From positions 81,253,541-81,317,540 of the forward strand of contig CM072514.1 of NCBI GenBank assembly GCA_036898135.1: DNA of 64,000 nt, written 5' to 3'. Under the pieces are notes generated by a model. The model made no database searches. It had not been told where the DNA came from and saw only the letters and a program-made list of their open reading frames with translations. A program made the translations under genes and the position numbers. Positions 22,584-32,854 of the stretch are shown here, piece after piece. Position 1 is the stretch's first letter, and each line of letters opens with the position of its first letter. This stretch comes from Oncomelania hupensis (lineage: Eukaryota; Mollusca; Gastropoda; Littorinimorpha; Pomatiopsidae).

Positions 22584-25500
22584 TTAGTTGTGTTGGGTGG
22601 GCGACAGCTGCTGTGTCCTCCACGAGATGGCGACTGAGGTAGTCGGCTCTCCGTGGTTCTCTTTGCCGGGGATGTACTCGATTTGGAATGAGTATGCCTG
22701 AAGGGTGAGTGCCCATCGCATCAGGCGAGAGTTCAAGGATTTGGAGGCTGCCAGGAACGATAGTAGTTGATGGTCCACCTGAACTGTGAAGTGGGTCCCA
22801 TACAGGTAGAGTTGGAATTTCTGTATGGCCCAGACTAGTCCAAGACATTCTTTCTCCGACGTGGCGTAGTGGGTCTCGGCGGGTCTCAATTTTCTGCTGG
22901 CGTAGGCGACAGGGAATAGCGTCTCCGCATTCTTGGGGTCGCGCTGTAGCAGTACTGCTCCGAGGCCTAAGTCGCTTGCGTCGGTGCGAAGAACGAATGG
23001 CTGAGTCAAATCGGGTAGGTGGAGTACTGGCGCCGATGTCATTCTGTCCTTGAGTGTTTGGAATGCTGTCTCGCATTCGGCTGTCCATACGACTTTGTCC
23101 GGGGCGATTTTCCGGGTTCCATTTGTCAGTGGCACGGCGATGCTGTTGTAGTTGGGGATGAATTTCTGGTAGAAGCCGCAGAGTCCTAGAAACGACTGCA
23201 CTTCCTTCTTGGTCTTGGGCCTAGGAGCGTCGAGTAGGCGTTTCACCGTCTTTTCTACCGGTCGCAGGCTTCCTTGACTGATGGTGTGTCCCAGAAATTC
23301 TAGCTCGGTGAATCCAATCTGACATTTGGTGGGTCTTGCCGTCAATCCCGTGTCTCTGAGGCGGGCGAGTTGTTGTTGTAGGAGCGTGACATGTTCCTCC
23401 CACGTAGGTGTTGCGATGAGGATGTCGTCCATAAACGAATGTAGGTGCTCGCTGCTCAGGGGTGCCAGGAGTTTTCGCATCATGGCGCTGAAGATGCTGG
23501 GTGCGTTGTGGAGTCCGAATGGAAGCACGTTGAATTCGAAGTGTCCTTCCATAGTGCTGAAAGCTAGGTACTTTCGGACTTGCGGTTGCACTGGTATCTG
23601 GTAGTATCCTTTGCTGAGGTCGATGCGTGAGAAGTACTTCGCTCGCTGTAGCTTGGCAAATAGGTCTGTCTGGTCCGGGAGTGGCTCTGGCTGGAACTGC
23701 GTTACCGCATTCAGGAGTCTGAAGTCGATGCACAGTCGATGCTCTCCGTTGGGTTTTCGCAACAATACCGTGCCTGCGCTGTAGGGTGAGGTAGACTCTG
23801 AGATGATTCCGGCTGCCAGTAAGGTGTCTATCTCTTCCTTGATGGCTCGCTGCTGAGACAGTGGCATCGGGTAGAGCTTCTGGCGGACGGGTGTTGGGTC
23901 GGTCACCGTTAAGGTTACTTCGACGAGGTCTGTCCTCCCTGGTAGGTCTGTGAGCACAGTCTGATGTTGGCGAATGACCTGTAGTACTTGCTGTCGCTGG
24001 TTAGCGGCTAGGTCTCCGTTGAGTATCACGTCTTTGTAGGTTTCTTTGGAGTGCAGGGGATACTCTACTGCATTGGTCTCCATGCTTTCTCCTTCTTCCG
24101 CGATGGCGATGGCTAGCAAGTTGTGAGTGCTGGGGGTCGCTGGTCTGTCCTTATACTTCTTGAGGAGATTGATGTGGTGGTATCGGGCTCTCCCGTTCAC
24201 CTCTACTTGGTAGACTGTCTTGGATTTCTTGGCAGTCACCCGGTACGGTCCTCTCCAAGCGATGTCCAGCTTGTTGGTTCCACTTGGAAGTAAGAGTAGC
24301 ACTTGATCGCCGACTTGCAGTTCTCTGTCCTTCGCGTGGCGGTTGTAGTACTTCGCCTGACGGGCTCTTGCTTTCTTCAGTGCTTCACCAGCTTTCTTCC
24401 ACGTTGCTTTGAGGGTTTCCTGCAGGTCTGCGACGTACTTGGTGGCACCTCTTGGTGTGTCGTCTATCTTGGCTTCCGTCCAACTTCTGCGTAGGGCTTC
24501 TAGCGGTCCTGCTAGAGGTCTGCCGAAAAGCAAAGTTGACGGGGTGTAGCCTGTGGCTGCATGGGGCGTTTCTCGGTATGCGAACAGTGCCGCATTCACG
24601 TAGGTGTCCCACGCTTCTGGATTGTCGTCGGCGACTTTCCTGAGTATGATGAGAAGGGTTCCATTCAGTCTTTCTACTTGTCCGTTGCTGGCTGGGTGGT
24701 ATGGTGGTGTGCGAATGTGATGAACTTGTATCAACTCGAACACGTCTTGCATCAGGCGGCCGGTGAACTGAGATCCGTTGTCCGTTCTAATGCTGTCCGG
24801 GAATCCGACTCTGGTAAAGATGGCGATGAGGGCATCTGCAATCTTCTTGGTGTCGATCGCTGGCAACGGGACTGCTTCGCACCACATCGTACATGCGTCG
24901 ACGAGTGTGAGTAGAAATCTGTTCCTCTTCTTGGTCATGGGCAGTGGTCCTACTATGTCTACTGAGACTTGCTGGAATGGTACGCCGACTACTACCGATG
25001 GTCCTAAGGTAACTGGTACGGTGTGATGTCGCGGGGAATATCGTTGACATTGGTGGCAAGATTTCACGTAGCGCTTGACATCCTCCGTGATTCCTGGCCA
25101 ATAGTAGTGTGCGCTGATTCTCTGCACTGTGGCTCCAATTCCCATGTGTCCGCTGAGTGGCATGCTGTGGCCTAGTTCTAGTACTTGGGCTCGAAGGGCG
25201 GCTGGTAGTACTAGTTGGGTGTGATCTCCATCTCCTTGTCGATGTAGAACTCCCTCTTCCATGTAGAAGTCTCCCTTGTGCGGGGGTGTGTGCGCCTTGG
25301 GTAGCTTCTGGAAGCACTTCGCTATCGAGGTGTCTTCTTTCTGTGCTGTTTTGATCTCTTCGAGTCCTGGATTCGGAGCGAACTCGGGCTGGGGTGGTTG
25401 GGTTTTAGCTTGGGCCCTGGTTTGCACTGCAGCTATCTCTACAGTTTTAGGGGGCGTGCCTAAGAACACATACCTACAACCTAGCACTAGATCATACAGG

Positions 25501-27110
25501 GGTTTCTGTAAAACAGCTGCTTGGATTCGTCCTGTGACGTACCTACTCTCTACTTCGATCCATGCTATTGGGCAAGTAGTCGTCGGTTTCGTCAAGTCTG
25601 CTCCTTGTAAGTCGACTGTCTTGTCGGTCAAGTCCGCGCGCGATACAAGAGATTCGCTAACTATCGCGTCGTAAGATAGACCTGTGTCATACAGACAGTT
25701 CGCTTCTTTTCCGTTGACCTTGACCGTGTCTGTCACCGATGGGTGATCTCCGATCGTGTGTGGCTTGTTACCGCTGCTTTGAGTTAGAACTCTGTGCGCT
25801 GGCCGGCTTTCGCGCTCTTCCCTACGTTGTGCGGCCAACTTGAAACATTCTGCGGTGGAGTGATTGGTTCTGTTGCAGAACGAACAATACCGTCTTTGTT
25901 CTGCAGGACCTCTTTTCCCGAATTCCGGGTTGGGTCCTTTATTTTGCCCAGGTCTGGGGTTATTCGGCTTATTCGCGGTGCGCTCTTCCCGGTTAGGGCT
26001 TCGTTTCTGTGCCTCTTTCCCGTTAGGCTTTAGGTCTCGCCTGAAGCTCTTGGCTTCTCCGTGTGCGGCCACGTACCTATCTGCGACCTTGACCAGATCT
26101 TCCAGTCTTTCCGCGCCCTGCTCTACTGAGAATGTTCTCAGCTCGGGGGTCATGGTTTCCCGTAGCTGTTCCCATACTAACAGTTCTGTCAGTCCATCAT
26201 ACGTCTTAGCCGTGGCTGACTGGCTAATCCACTTATCCAGCGTTGTGGACAACCGATCCGCGAACTGCGCATAGCTCTCTCCTTTCACTCTCCGATTGGT
26301 GCGGAACTTTTGCCGGTAGCATTCTCCTGTCAGTTCGAATCCCGTTAGGAGTGCCTCTTTTACTTTGTGATAGTCAGTCACTCTGTCAGTCGGTAGCTTA
26401 CTGTAGATGTCATAAGCCTTTCCTCTAAGCCCTTGACTAAGCTTAAAAGACCAATGAGTGGGATCTAGTTTATACTCTGTTGCTAGACGCTCAAACCTAG
26501 TCAGATAGAGATCTAGACCTTCCTCTCTCTCATTGAATGTTCCCAGTGGAAATGACATTCCTTGTACAGGGTTGGATGCTACCTCTAGCTGATCTGAGTG
26601 GGGAGGGGTTGAGGAAGAACTTGAAGCTCCTGATCCCAATCTTCTTAGCTCTAACTCATGCTGTCTGTCTTTTTCCTTTTCTGCCCTCTCATACTCCCAT
26701 TTCCTAACTTCTGCTTCTCTCTCTGCTGCTAATGCTGCCTTCTTCTGTTCTCCTTCTAATTCTAATTTCTTCTGTTCTCTTGCTGCTTCTAACTCTGCTT
26801 TCTTTTGCTCTGCTTCTAATTCTGCTTTTTTCTGTTCTCTTGCTGCTTCTAACTCTGCTTTCTTTTGCTCTGCCTCTAATGCTAGTTTCTTCTGCTCTGC
26901 TTCTAGTTCTGCTTTTTTCTGTTCTCTCTCTGCGGCTCTCTCTGCCGCTTCGAGTTTCTTCGCCTCTCTCTCTGCTGCTCTCTCTGCCTTGGCTTCCTGT
27001 TTCTCTACCTCTGCATTGATATACGCAATTAGGTCTCCCCCTGCTAAGTGTAAAGCTTCCCCTAATTCCTTGAAGCGCAATCTCAAGGCCACTGGGTCCG
27101 ACATTGCCAA
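22584..27110 (-). CDS. GMR1-like Gag-Pol polyprotein of element 2 (1508 residues)
   Basis: A single Gag-Pol frame. Domains in order: Glu/Lys-rich coiled coil built from EAEQKK-type repeats (about 30-155); Gag capsid-like region (about 180-360); zinc knuckle C409-x2-C412-x4-H417-x4-C422; retroviral-type aspartic protease with DTG at 475-477; integrase zinc finger H648, H655, C685, C688; integrase core D718, D777, E813 with exactly 35 residues between the last two; GPY module near 954-956; reverse transcriptase with D1164, LPFG and FMDD (1226-1229); RNase H with D1377, E1421 and D1446. Integrase lies before RT, as in copia elements, although RT and integrase are of the gypsy type: the GMR1 arrangement. 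No frameshift or stop separates gag from pol. A 2-bp insertion near 22648 replaces the last 20 or so residues, beyond RNase H. The ATG at 27110 fits both other copies. Confidence 0.93.
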   Translation of the reverse strand: MAMSDPVALRLRFKELGEALHLAGGDLIAYINAEVEKQEAKAERAAEREAKKLEAAERAAEREQKKAELEAEQKKLALEAEQKKAELEAAREQKKAELEAEQKKAELEAAREQKKLELEGEQKKAALAAEREAEVRKWEYERAEKEKDRQHELELRRLGSGASSSSSTPPHSDQLEVASNPVQGMSFPLGTFNEREEGLDLYLTRFERLATEYKLDPTHWSFKLSQGLRGKAYDIYSKLPTDRVTDYHKVKEALLTGFELTGECYRQKFRTNRRVKGESYAQFADRLSTTLDKWISQSATAKTYDGLTELLVWEQLRETMTPELRTFSVEQGAERLEDLVKVADRYVAAHGEAKSFRRDLKPNGKEAQKRSPNREERTANKPNNPRPGQNKGPNPEFGKRGPAEQRRYCSFCNRTNHSTAECFKLAAQRREERESRPAHRVLTQSSGNKPHTIGDHPSVTDTVKVNGKEANCLYDTGLSYDAIVSESLVSRADLTDKTVDLQGADLTKPTTTCPIAWIEVESRYVTGRIQAAVLQKPLYDLVLGCRYVFLGTPPKTVEIAAVQTRAQAKTQPPQPEFAPNPGLEEIKTAQKEDTSIAKCFQKLPKAHTPPHKGDFYMEEGVLHRQGDGDHTQLVLPAALRAQVLELGHSMPLSGHMGIGATVQRISAHYYWPGITEDVKRYVKSCHQCQRYSPRHHTVPVTLGPSVVVGVPFQQVSVDIVGPLPMTKKRNRFLLTLVDACTMWCEAVPLPAIDTKKIADALIAIFTRVGFPDSIRTDNGSQFTGRLMQDVFELIQVHHIRTPPYHPASNGQVERLNGTLLIILRKVADDNPEAWDTYVNAALFAYRETPHAATGYTPSTLLFGRPLAGPLEALRRSWTEAKIDDTPRGATKYVADLQETLKATWKKAGEALKKARARQAKYYNRHAKDRELQVGDQVLLLLPSGTNKLDIAWRGPYRVTAKKSKTVYQVEVNGRARYHHINLLKKYKDRPATPSTHNLLAIAIAEEGESMETNAVEYPLHSKETYKDVILNGDLAANQRQQVLQVIRQHQTVLTDLPGRTDLVEVTLTVTDPTPVRQKLYPMPLSQQRAIKEEIDTLLAAGIISESTSPYSAGTVLLRKPNGEHRLCIDFRLLNAVTQFQPEPLPDQTDLFAKLQRAKYFSRIDLSKGYYQIPVQPQVRKYLAFSTMEGHFEFNVLPFGLHNAPSIFSAMMRKLLAPLSSEHLHSFMDDILIATPTWEEHVTLLQQQLARLRDTGLTARPTKCQIGFTELEFLGHTISQGSLRPVEKTVKRLLDAPRPKTKKEVQSFLGLCGFYQKFIPNYNSIAVPLTNGTRKIAPDKVVWTAECETAFQTLKDRMTSAPVLHLPDLTQPFVLRTDASDLGLGAVLLQRDPKNAETLFPVAYASRKLRPAETHYATSEKECLGLVWAIQKFQLYLYGTHFTVQVDHQLLSFLAASKSLNSRLMRWALTLQAYSFQIEYIPGKENHGEPTTSVAISWRTQQLSPTQHN

Positions 27111-27446
27111 ACGTGTCTATGAACAACCTCTGAATCACGTGGAATACCAAAACACTAGCAATATTGCAATTCAATAAAAACAATGCAAAGACCATCAAAT
27201 TCGTAATCAATAATAGAATAAAACAAGAGTCAAATGGCATACAACAGTTACTTAAGCAAAACCTGCAAAAGAACAATGCAACATATAGGCACAAAAATAA
27301 TTGAAGCAAAAAAGTTTTTAACTAAAGAATAGTGCACCACAACTGATCAGTGTTATACCCTTACACTATTCTAAGTTATTCTACTTCTACTGTTATCTAA
27401 TTTTATTGTACTTAGATCCGGTTATACCCAATTCCTATTATACACA
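27111..27446 (-). other. 5' leader of element 2
   Basis: About 340 bp between primer site and ATG, AT-rich. The corresponding segment is conserved in elements 1 and 3, including the 47040-47250 stretch in element 3. It may hold packaging signals, but no specific structure is evident. Confidence 0.5.
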
Positions 27447-27466
27447 GATCCTGGCTAGGCTCGCCA
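27447..27466 (-). other. primer binding site, element 2
   Basis: Identical to 20821-20840, with the same 7-nt gap to the 5' LTR (27467-27473). The 20-nt match to a tRNA-like 3' end is conserved in all three elements. Confidence 0.6.
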
Positions 27467-27473
27467 ATTAAAG

Positions 27474-29008
27474 TGTCACGTGGGGTTTAGGGGCTCTGCA
27501 CAATGGAATTATGGACCCTCACGTTTATTCGGTGGGAACTGCTAGTAAGTCACCCTATGAATTACTTTAATAAATTTATTTGTTTAGCTCGTTCTGTGTT
27601 AAGGTTGGGGTACAGAAATAGATAGATAAAATGGTAAAAGATTCCTGTCACACTAGCTTTCACACGGCTATGAATCATATGTAGTCCAGCCACTTGATAA
27701 CAGTTAAAATCACACATTTATTTCTTCTACTCTATACAAGTTTTCCTAAGTACTAATCTAACTTAAAATGTCTCAGTCACTGCTAATAGTTCGATCGCTG
27801 ATAGTCTAGGCAGCTGTTATTTTCTTCCTCGGGCACTTTGCTAGTATATTTCATGTAGATTTGGACTACTGTGGTCCGTTTTACAGTTTCTGAAGAGTTG
27901 GACTACTGTGGTCCTGTATTGATCAGTTTAAGTGCACTTTCGGAGATTACACTTAACTTTCTGATGGTGCGGTCGAAGTCCTTCTGTGAGGTAGCTTCTG
28001 GTACACCTTTGTCGTTGTGTAGTTGGGTTCCCTTGCCACGCTGTGGGGTCTGACAGGGTGGTTTTCAAGGTAGCTCTTTCCGACTTGTGCGGCAGAGTCT
28101 CCTCAACCAACTAGTCGTTTCTGTGGAGTGGGGTGCACAGGATAGCTCGGGATAGCTCGCCTGCTCGTCTGTAATATAAGAGACGAAATTCTGCACAACC
28201 CTGAATAATCGGTTTGTGCAGAGCGTCTCACTGAAAGCCAAAGTAGCCCTCAGTGATAGCTCCACATCTCTATACATAAGCGACGAACATTCTGCTACTT
28301 CCGGGTTCCACTGGAATCTCACTCTAAATTCCTATACATATATAAATATCAAACGTGGCTAACTATACACATACAGAATTAATAATATTATAAACATTCC
28401 GTGGTACAGCCACTGGTCTGCAAACATACATATAAGTTAAACAACAGTGGTTCCGTACGGGATACAACATGGCGGCGCAACCGGTCGTGTTTCGCCTCGT
28501 GGTAGGCTCTTCCACGTGGTCCCGCAAATTCGGATTAACAATTCACATTTATGCATAGCAAATTCTTCAAACATAATTTCAACAATAATACAAATATATC
28601 ACGATGAAACAGAAGGGTGTTCATTTACCTGTTTGACAAGTTCAGGCCCGTTGTGACTTAATAGAATTCTGAGATTCTAAGTCCTGCTTCCTGGTCTATG
28701 AGTGAAGATAGTTCTCTGCTAGCTAAGGAGATGTTACTTCTTCCTCGTCTCACACACGACTGACCAAGCTGTGCTAGGTTTTGACACAGTCAAAACTGCT
28801 CTACCCACTTAGCCTGCTGCTGATTGGTTAAAACGGTCCGATTCAAAGCTCAAGTGCTGACTCACTGCGATGTGGGTGGCTCGCTCGCCGTGTGTGGTCT
28901 GCTGTGTAATTTAATTGCTGCTGTGTAATATACTGACTCTCTACTGTTACAAAGACTGCACAAGGCTGAATAGTCAATGAGCAGAGTTAAACTAGCCAAT
29001 TCATGACA
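27474..29008 (-). repeat. LTR C (5' LTR of element 2)
   Basis: 1535 bp, nearly identical to LTRs A and B. By position it is the promoter LTR of the near-intact unit. The very low divergence from LTR B indicates a recent origin. Confidence 0.9.
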
Positions 29009-29215
29009 ATGATGATGATGATGATGATGATGATATGATGAATAATGATGGTGATGGAGGTGGCAATGATTACGTAAATGATGATGGTAATAATGATGAT
29101 GACAATGACGATGACGATGACTATGATGTTGCTGATGAAGATGATGATGCTGTTTCTGCTGCTGCTGTTGCTGCTGCTGATGATGATGATGATGGATCCA
29201 GGAGATTGCAGACAA
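29009..29215. repeat. GAT/GAC microsatellite, right flank of tandem
   Basis: Continuation of the GAT tract interrupted by the retrotransposons. Imperfect GATGACGAT repeats pass into CTG/GAT units. Asp-rich and His-rich frames here are compositional. Confidence 0.9.
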
Positions 29216-30370
29216 AAGCGCAAACGTTAGGATAAATAACTTTTCTTGGTATTCCAGGCTTCTAGAAAAAACGTGAAGTCACGTCGTTGCAAAGTGAGAA
29301 AAACACATCATTAACCCTTTGAAGCAAAAGACAAAGTGCAATAAAGGTATAAGATAATGTATGTGATTCTTTGATGAAGTACTTGGGGAAAGTGCTTTAG
29401 ATTGGAAAGTGAAGAGTGATCGAGGAATGATTGATCAGGGAATGAGAATGGTCAAAATGGAGCTTAAATAATAGTGAGAAGGAAAAAAAACCAAACAATA
29501 ATGATGAGGAAACTGGGTTATAAAACTGAGATTGCCAAACCCCTGAGCTGTAATGAAAGTTTATCAAATTAACTGGATTGGAAAATGGGACTCGTGTAAG
29601 TGAAGAGCGTTGTCAAGGGAGACAACTAAGGCTGGTAAGTGACAGCTTATCTTATCGATCCTATGTGTTGGCAACAGAGGAAAAAGTGCACAATCCGTCT
29701 TATTTATCTGAGCCATGTGTGCAACGAATGCGGACTACTTCGCGCAGTTTGCGAAACTGATGCTCTTTCTGCCCCACGTTTTTCATGTGATCGCACTCTA
29801 GTCACTACGTTTGCCCCGTCTCTCGACACCCCCCCCCCTCTGCCCCTGATATCCCCCCAGCAATTATTCTGTGGAATATACCCATTCCTTGTACCCACCA
29901 CTAAGTTTCCTTGTCTCTCGCCCTCACTCCCTCACTCTCCCTTACTCTCTCTATTTCTCTCACTCTCTTATTCCCCCCCCCCCCCCCCATTTCTTCTCCC
30001 TCCTTCCCTCTCTCTTTTACCGCAACTTGCTGTAGACAATACTAATTGTTTTATTCAACCGACAACTAAAAGGCTTCATCATGGTTGTCAACATGCAGGC
30101 CAGCAGGCAGTCATGAGTGCTTTCCCTTTTTTCTCCCCAAGTCTTTTCTCCACTCTCCTTGAGCAGCCCTTTGAGCTGGCTGTATGGCAACATCATTTTT
30201 TTTGGGTACAAATATGCGTATTCCGTGTATTAGAATGTATCGTCGTTGTCACTCTCAGCATCTTGTTGGTTGATGATTTTTCTGAGATGTTTGTCATACT
30301 TGCGAGCCCCCAAAGTTTATCAACACTTGCCCATTCTGAAGTACGTAGGAGTGTTACCTTATTGGGAAGT
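29216..30370. other. non-coding interval with C/T-rich tracts
   Basis: AGGCTG|GTAAGTG at about 29628-29640 resembles a strong splice donor but has no supporting exon. C/T-rich simple sequence with a poly-C run occupies about 29820-30015. No protein domain is recognised in the 265-residue frame that crosses it. Confidence 0.4.
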
Positions 30371-30384
30371 CTTTCTCGATCGCC

Positions 30385-30530
30385 GTTTGTGTGTGTGGGT
30401 GTGTGTGCGTGCGTGTGTGTGTACGTATGTGGGTGAGAATGAATGTGTGTGTGTGTGTATGTATGTGTGGGTGTGGGTTTGCTTTGTGCGAGTGTGTGTC
30501 ACCAATGGAGAGTGCGGGTATTTGTTTGAG

Positions 30531-30588
<58 letters not shown>

Positions 30589-30600
30589 GGATGAGTTGGG
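30385..30600. repeat. (GT)n and (GA)n microsatellites
   Basis: GTGTGT/GTAT repeats at 30385-30500, then about 25 GA units at 30533-30583. Confidence 0.95.
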
Positions 30601-31374
30601 GTTGGGGGGCCCGTAGAGGAGAGGAGAAAAGAGGAGACCAGAGACAGAACAAGAGAGGAGAGCGTGTATGTGTTGGCGAGTGCTTGTTTGTATATGTGCG
30701 CTGTGGTGTATATATGCATGCATGTACGTATGACTGTTTGCATCTGTGGCTGTGTGCATTTGTTTTCTTTCTCTTTGAGCGCCTGTGATACACTCTCTAC
30801 GTAACCCTTATAAAGTTTTGAAAAAGATTGAAAGTCCACTTAGTATAACGTTGTAGAGAAACTGCACGTCCTGTTTGGAGCGCGAAGGAGGCCATTAAAA
30901 AGCTATTGCAGTTTTTAATGAGTTTGAAAAGAGACCTCACGCGCTGTCATGTGTACGTGTTAGTTCTCCCCTCAAGTCCCATCCCCCACCCTCTCCTCCC
31001 CGTGTGCCTTGAATGTCTTCGCCTCATAGAGATTTGCGCTATAGAAGTGAACGTTACATTAACATTGTAAACTATTTAAAGTGAGCTTGGGGTATCATAT
31101 GTTTTTTCTCTATAACATTTTAGACTAAATAACATCATCATACATGTAGACATAGGAGAGTATACTGATCCACGCTATTTATTTATAGAGATGACATGCC
31201 TTCGATAAATACCTGACCAAAAATTAAAGAAAAGGCCGCCATCGAAAGTGAGGTCAAACCTCTTCGAAGGCAAGTGGACTCGAACACAGGCACAGAGTTT
31301 GTGGCCGTACTTAGCCACAGCGTGACTTTGAAGCTTACGGTAAGACAGGAAAAGTGAGAAGGGGGGGGGGGGGG

Positions 31375-31406
<32 letters not shown>

Positions 31407-32150
31407 CAGGCTCGCGCTCAGACATTTTTATTCACAACAAGGATTGAGATTTTAGGCTAAAGCCTGGTCTTACAATCTGTCCTTGCATCATTGACACGCG
31501 CATACACCTAGCTACATCACAATTATATCAAAGAGCTTATTACGGAATTAAGCTCTTTGATTACAGTTAATTACATAAACGCATGCACAGATATTTAACG
31601 CCACAATTTACAGGTCAACTAGATTTAAAATGAGAGAGAGAGAGAGAGAGAGAGATGGGGGCGAGGGGGGGGAGGCATGGGGGGAGGCGGTTTGGAACTC
31701 TGCTCTAGAATCAAACTGTGCTTAATTGTGTGCGCCTGTAACAAATAAAATTATCTATACCGGCGGAAATCAGTCATGTACTTAATGGCTATCTCTCTGT
31801 CCATCTCTCTTTCTCTCTCTCTTTCTCTCTCACTCACACACACACATGCGTGCGCGCATGGACACTATTAAAAGAAGGAATGATGGAAATAGGTTTTAAT
31901 TAATGATGGGAATAGGTTTTAACTATGTCCCACGGTTGAAAGGCCGGTCAAAAGGAAATTGCACTGTCGTGTGCGTGCTACATGGGAGAGCGTACTTCGT
32001 CTAGCAGCTACGTGTGTTGGCTATTATGCAGTACAGCACGCCCCGAGTGATAATTTCGGAGACGAGGTACAACGACAAGGGATGAGGTAGGGCAACAAAT
32101 TGGACTATTTGATTGGTAAGTGACCTTCGATTATTGACCACTGCCACCTC
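30601..32150. other. non-coding interval with short GA/CT repeats and a hairpin
   Basis: GA tracts at 31376-31403 and 31633-31655, CT/CA repeats at 31790-31850. A perfect 11-bp stem (CAAAGAGCTTA, 31529-31539, with 31549-31559) has a 9-nt loop. No gene is seen. Confidence 0.5.
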
Positions 32151-32151
32151 T

Positions 32152-32285
32152 ATCATCATCGTCATCATCATCTTAGTCGTCGTCATCACCATCGTCGTCA
32201 TCGTCATCATGCACATCGTTACCATCATCATCACCATCATCATCATCATCATCATTATTTTCATCATCGTCGTCGTCGTCATCCT
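32152..32285. repeat. ATC/GTC microsatellite
   Basis: Imperfect ATC and GTC units. Ile-rich, Met-rich and Val-rich frames over it are artefacts. Confidence 0.9.
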
Positions 32286-32320
32286 CGTCTGCCACCTAAT
32301 TGTCAGCATAGCCACGACGT

Positions 32321-32849
32321 CAGGGATGTCGTTTGGGTCGGATCTTCGGCTTTTAGCCGAAAGTTTTATAAAAAAGCCGATGAACTGTCCATCATGTCGG
32401 CTCGCCGAGCCGAAGTTTTCACGTGTGAATCGGCTCGGTTTTGTCCATTTTTGCGATATTCCTGTGCTGTACGCTTGCAGTTTAGGCGAGGATTCGATAA
32501 TTAAGCTACATGTACTAAGGTTAAACTCAGAAACTCTGACAGTATTGTGGTCTGTCAAGGGACAGTCTAAACTTTTTATTGTTTTTGTGTGTCTAAAATT
32601 TAAGAAAATAAAATTTCATTTCAATGTTCTTTTTCTACTCTTAAAATCATGTTTTATTACAAAGATATGCATCCACAGAACACCTTTAATATATGGAGGT
32701 GGATGGTGCACGTTAACGTAGTGAATCTAGTCCAAAAAACATGTGAGACTGCTTTGGAAGAGAAAGCCAAAACTTTCAGTAAAAAGCCGAAAGTTTCACG
32801 GATGGTTCGGCCAAATCGCCGAAGAAAAAAATTCCTAGCAACATCCCTG
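32321..32849. mobile_element. hAT-like MITE with 5-bp target duplication
   Basis: 529 bp with ends CAGGGATGT...ACATCCCTG, flanked by a perfect GACGT duplication (32316-32320 and 32850-32854). Both subterminal regions hold several copies of an AGCCGAAAGTTT-like motif and its inversion, including a CGGCTTTTAGCCG hairpin, as expected for transposase-binding repeats. There is no transposase. CAGGG ends suggest hAT; a 5-bp rather than 8-bp duplication would fit the hAT5-type subgroup, but that is inference. Confidence 0.85.
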
Positions 32850-32854
32850 GACGT

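Larger units (their letters stand above)
14214..29008 (-). mobile_element. tandem of two GMR1-like LTR retrotransposons sharing the middle LTR
   Basis: The structure is LTR (14214-15747), internal 1 (15748-20847), LTR (20848-22379), internal 2 (22380-27473), LTR (27474-29008), all read on the minus strand. The two internal regions and three LTRs are almost identical. The whole block is flanked by ATGAT on both sides (14209-14213 and 29009-29013) in a GAT microsatellite, so it behaves as one insertion. Homologous recombination between two copies, or between a copy and its cDNA, would give this arrangement. One LTR-to-LTR unit is about 8.16 kb. Confidence 0.92.

Noticed and set aside
29035..29235. 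Asp-rich 66-codon frame
   Set aside because: Produced by the GAT/GAC microsatellite.
30246..30788. 180-codon frame over GT and GA repeats
   Set aside because: Valine/cysteine and arginine/glutamate runs reflect the dinucleotide repeats; no domain is present.
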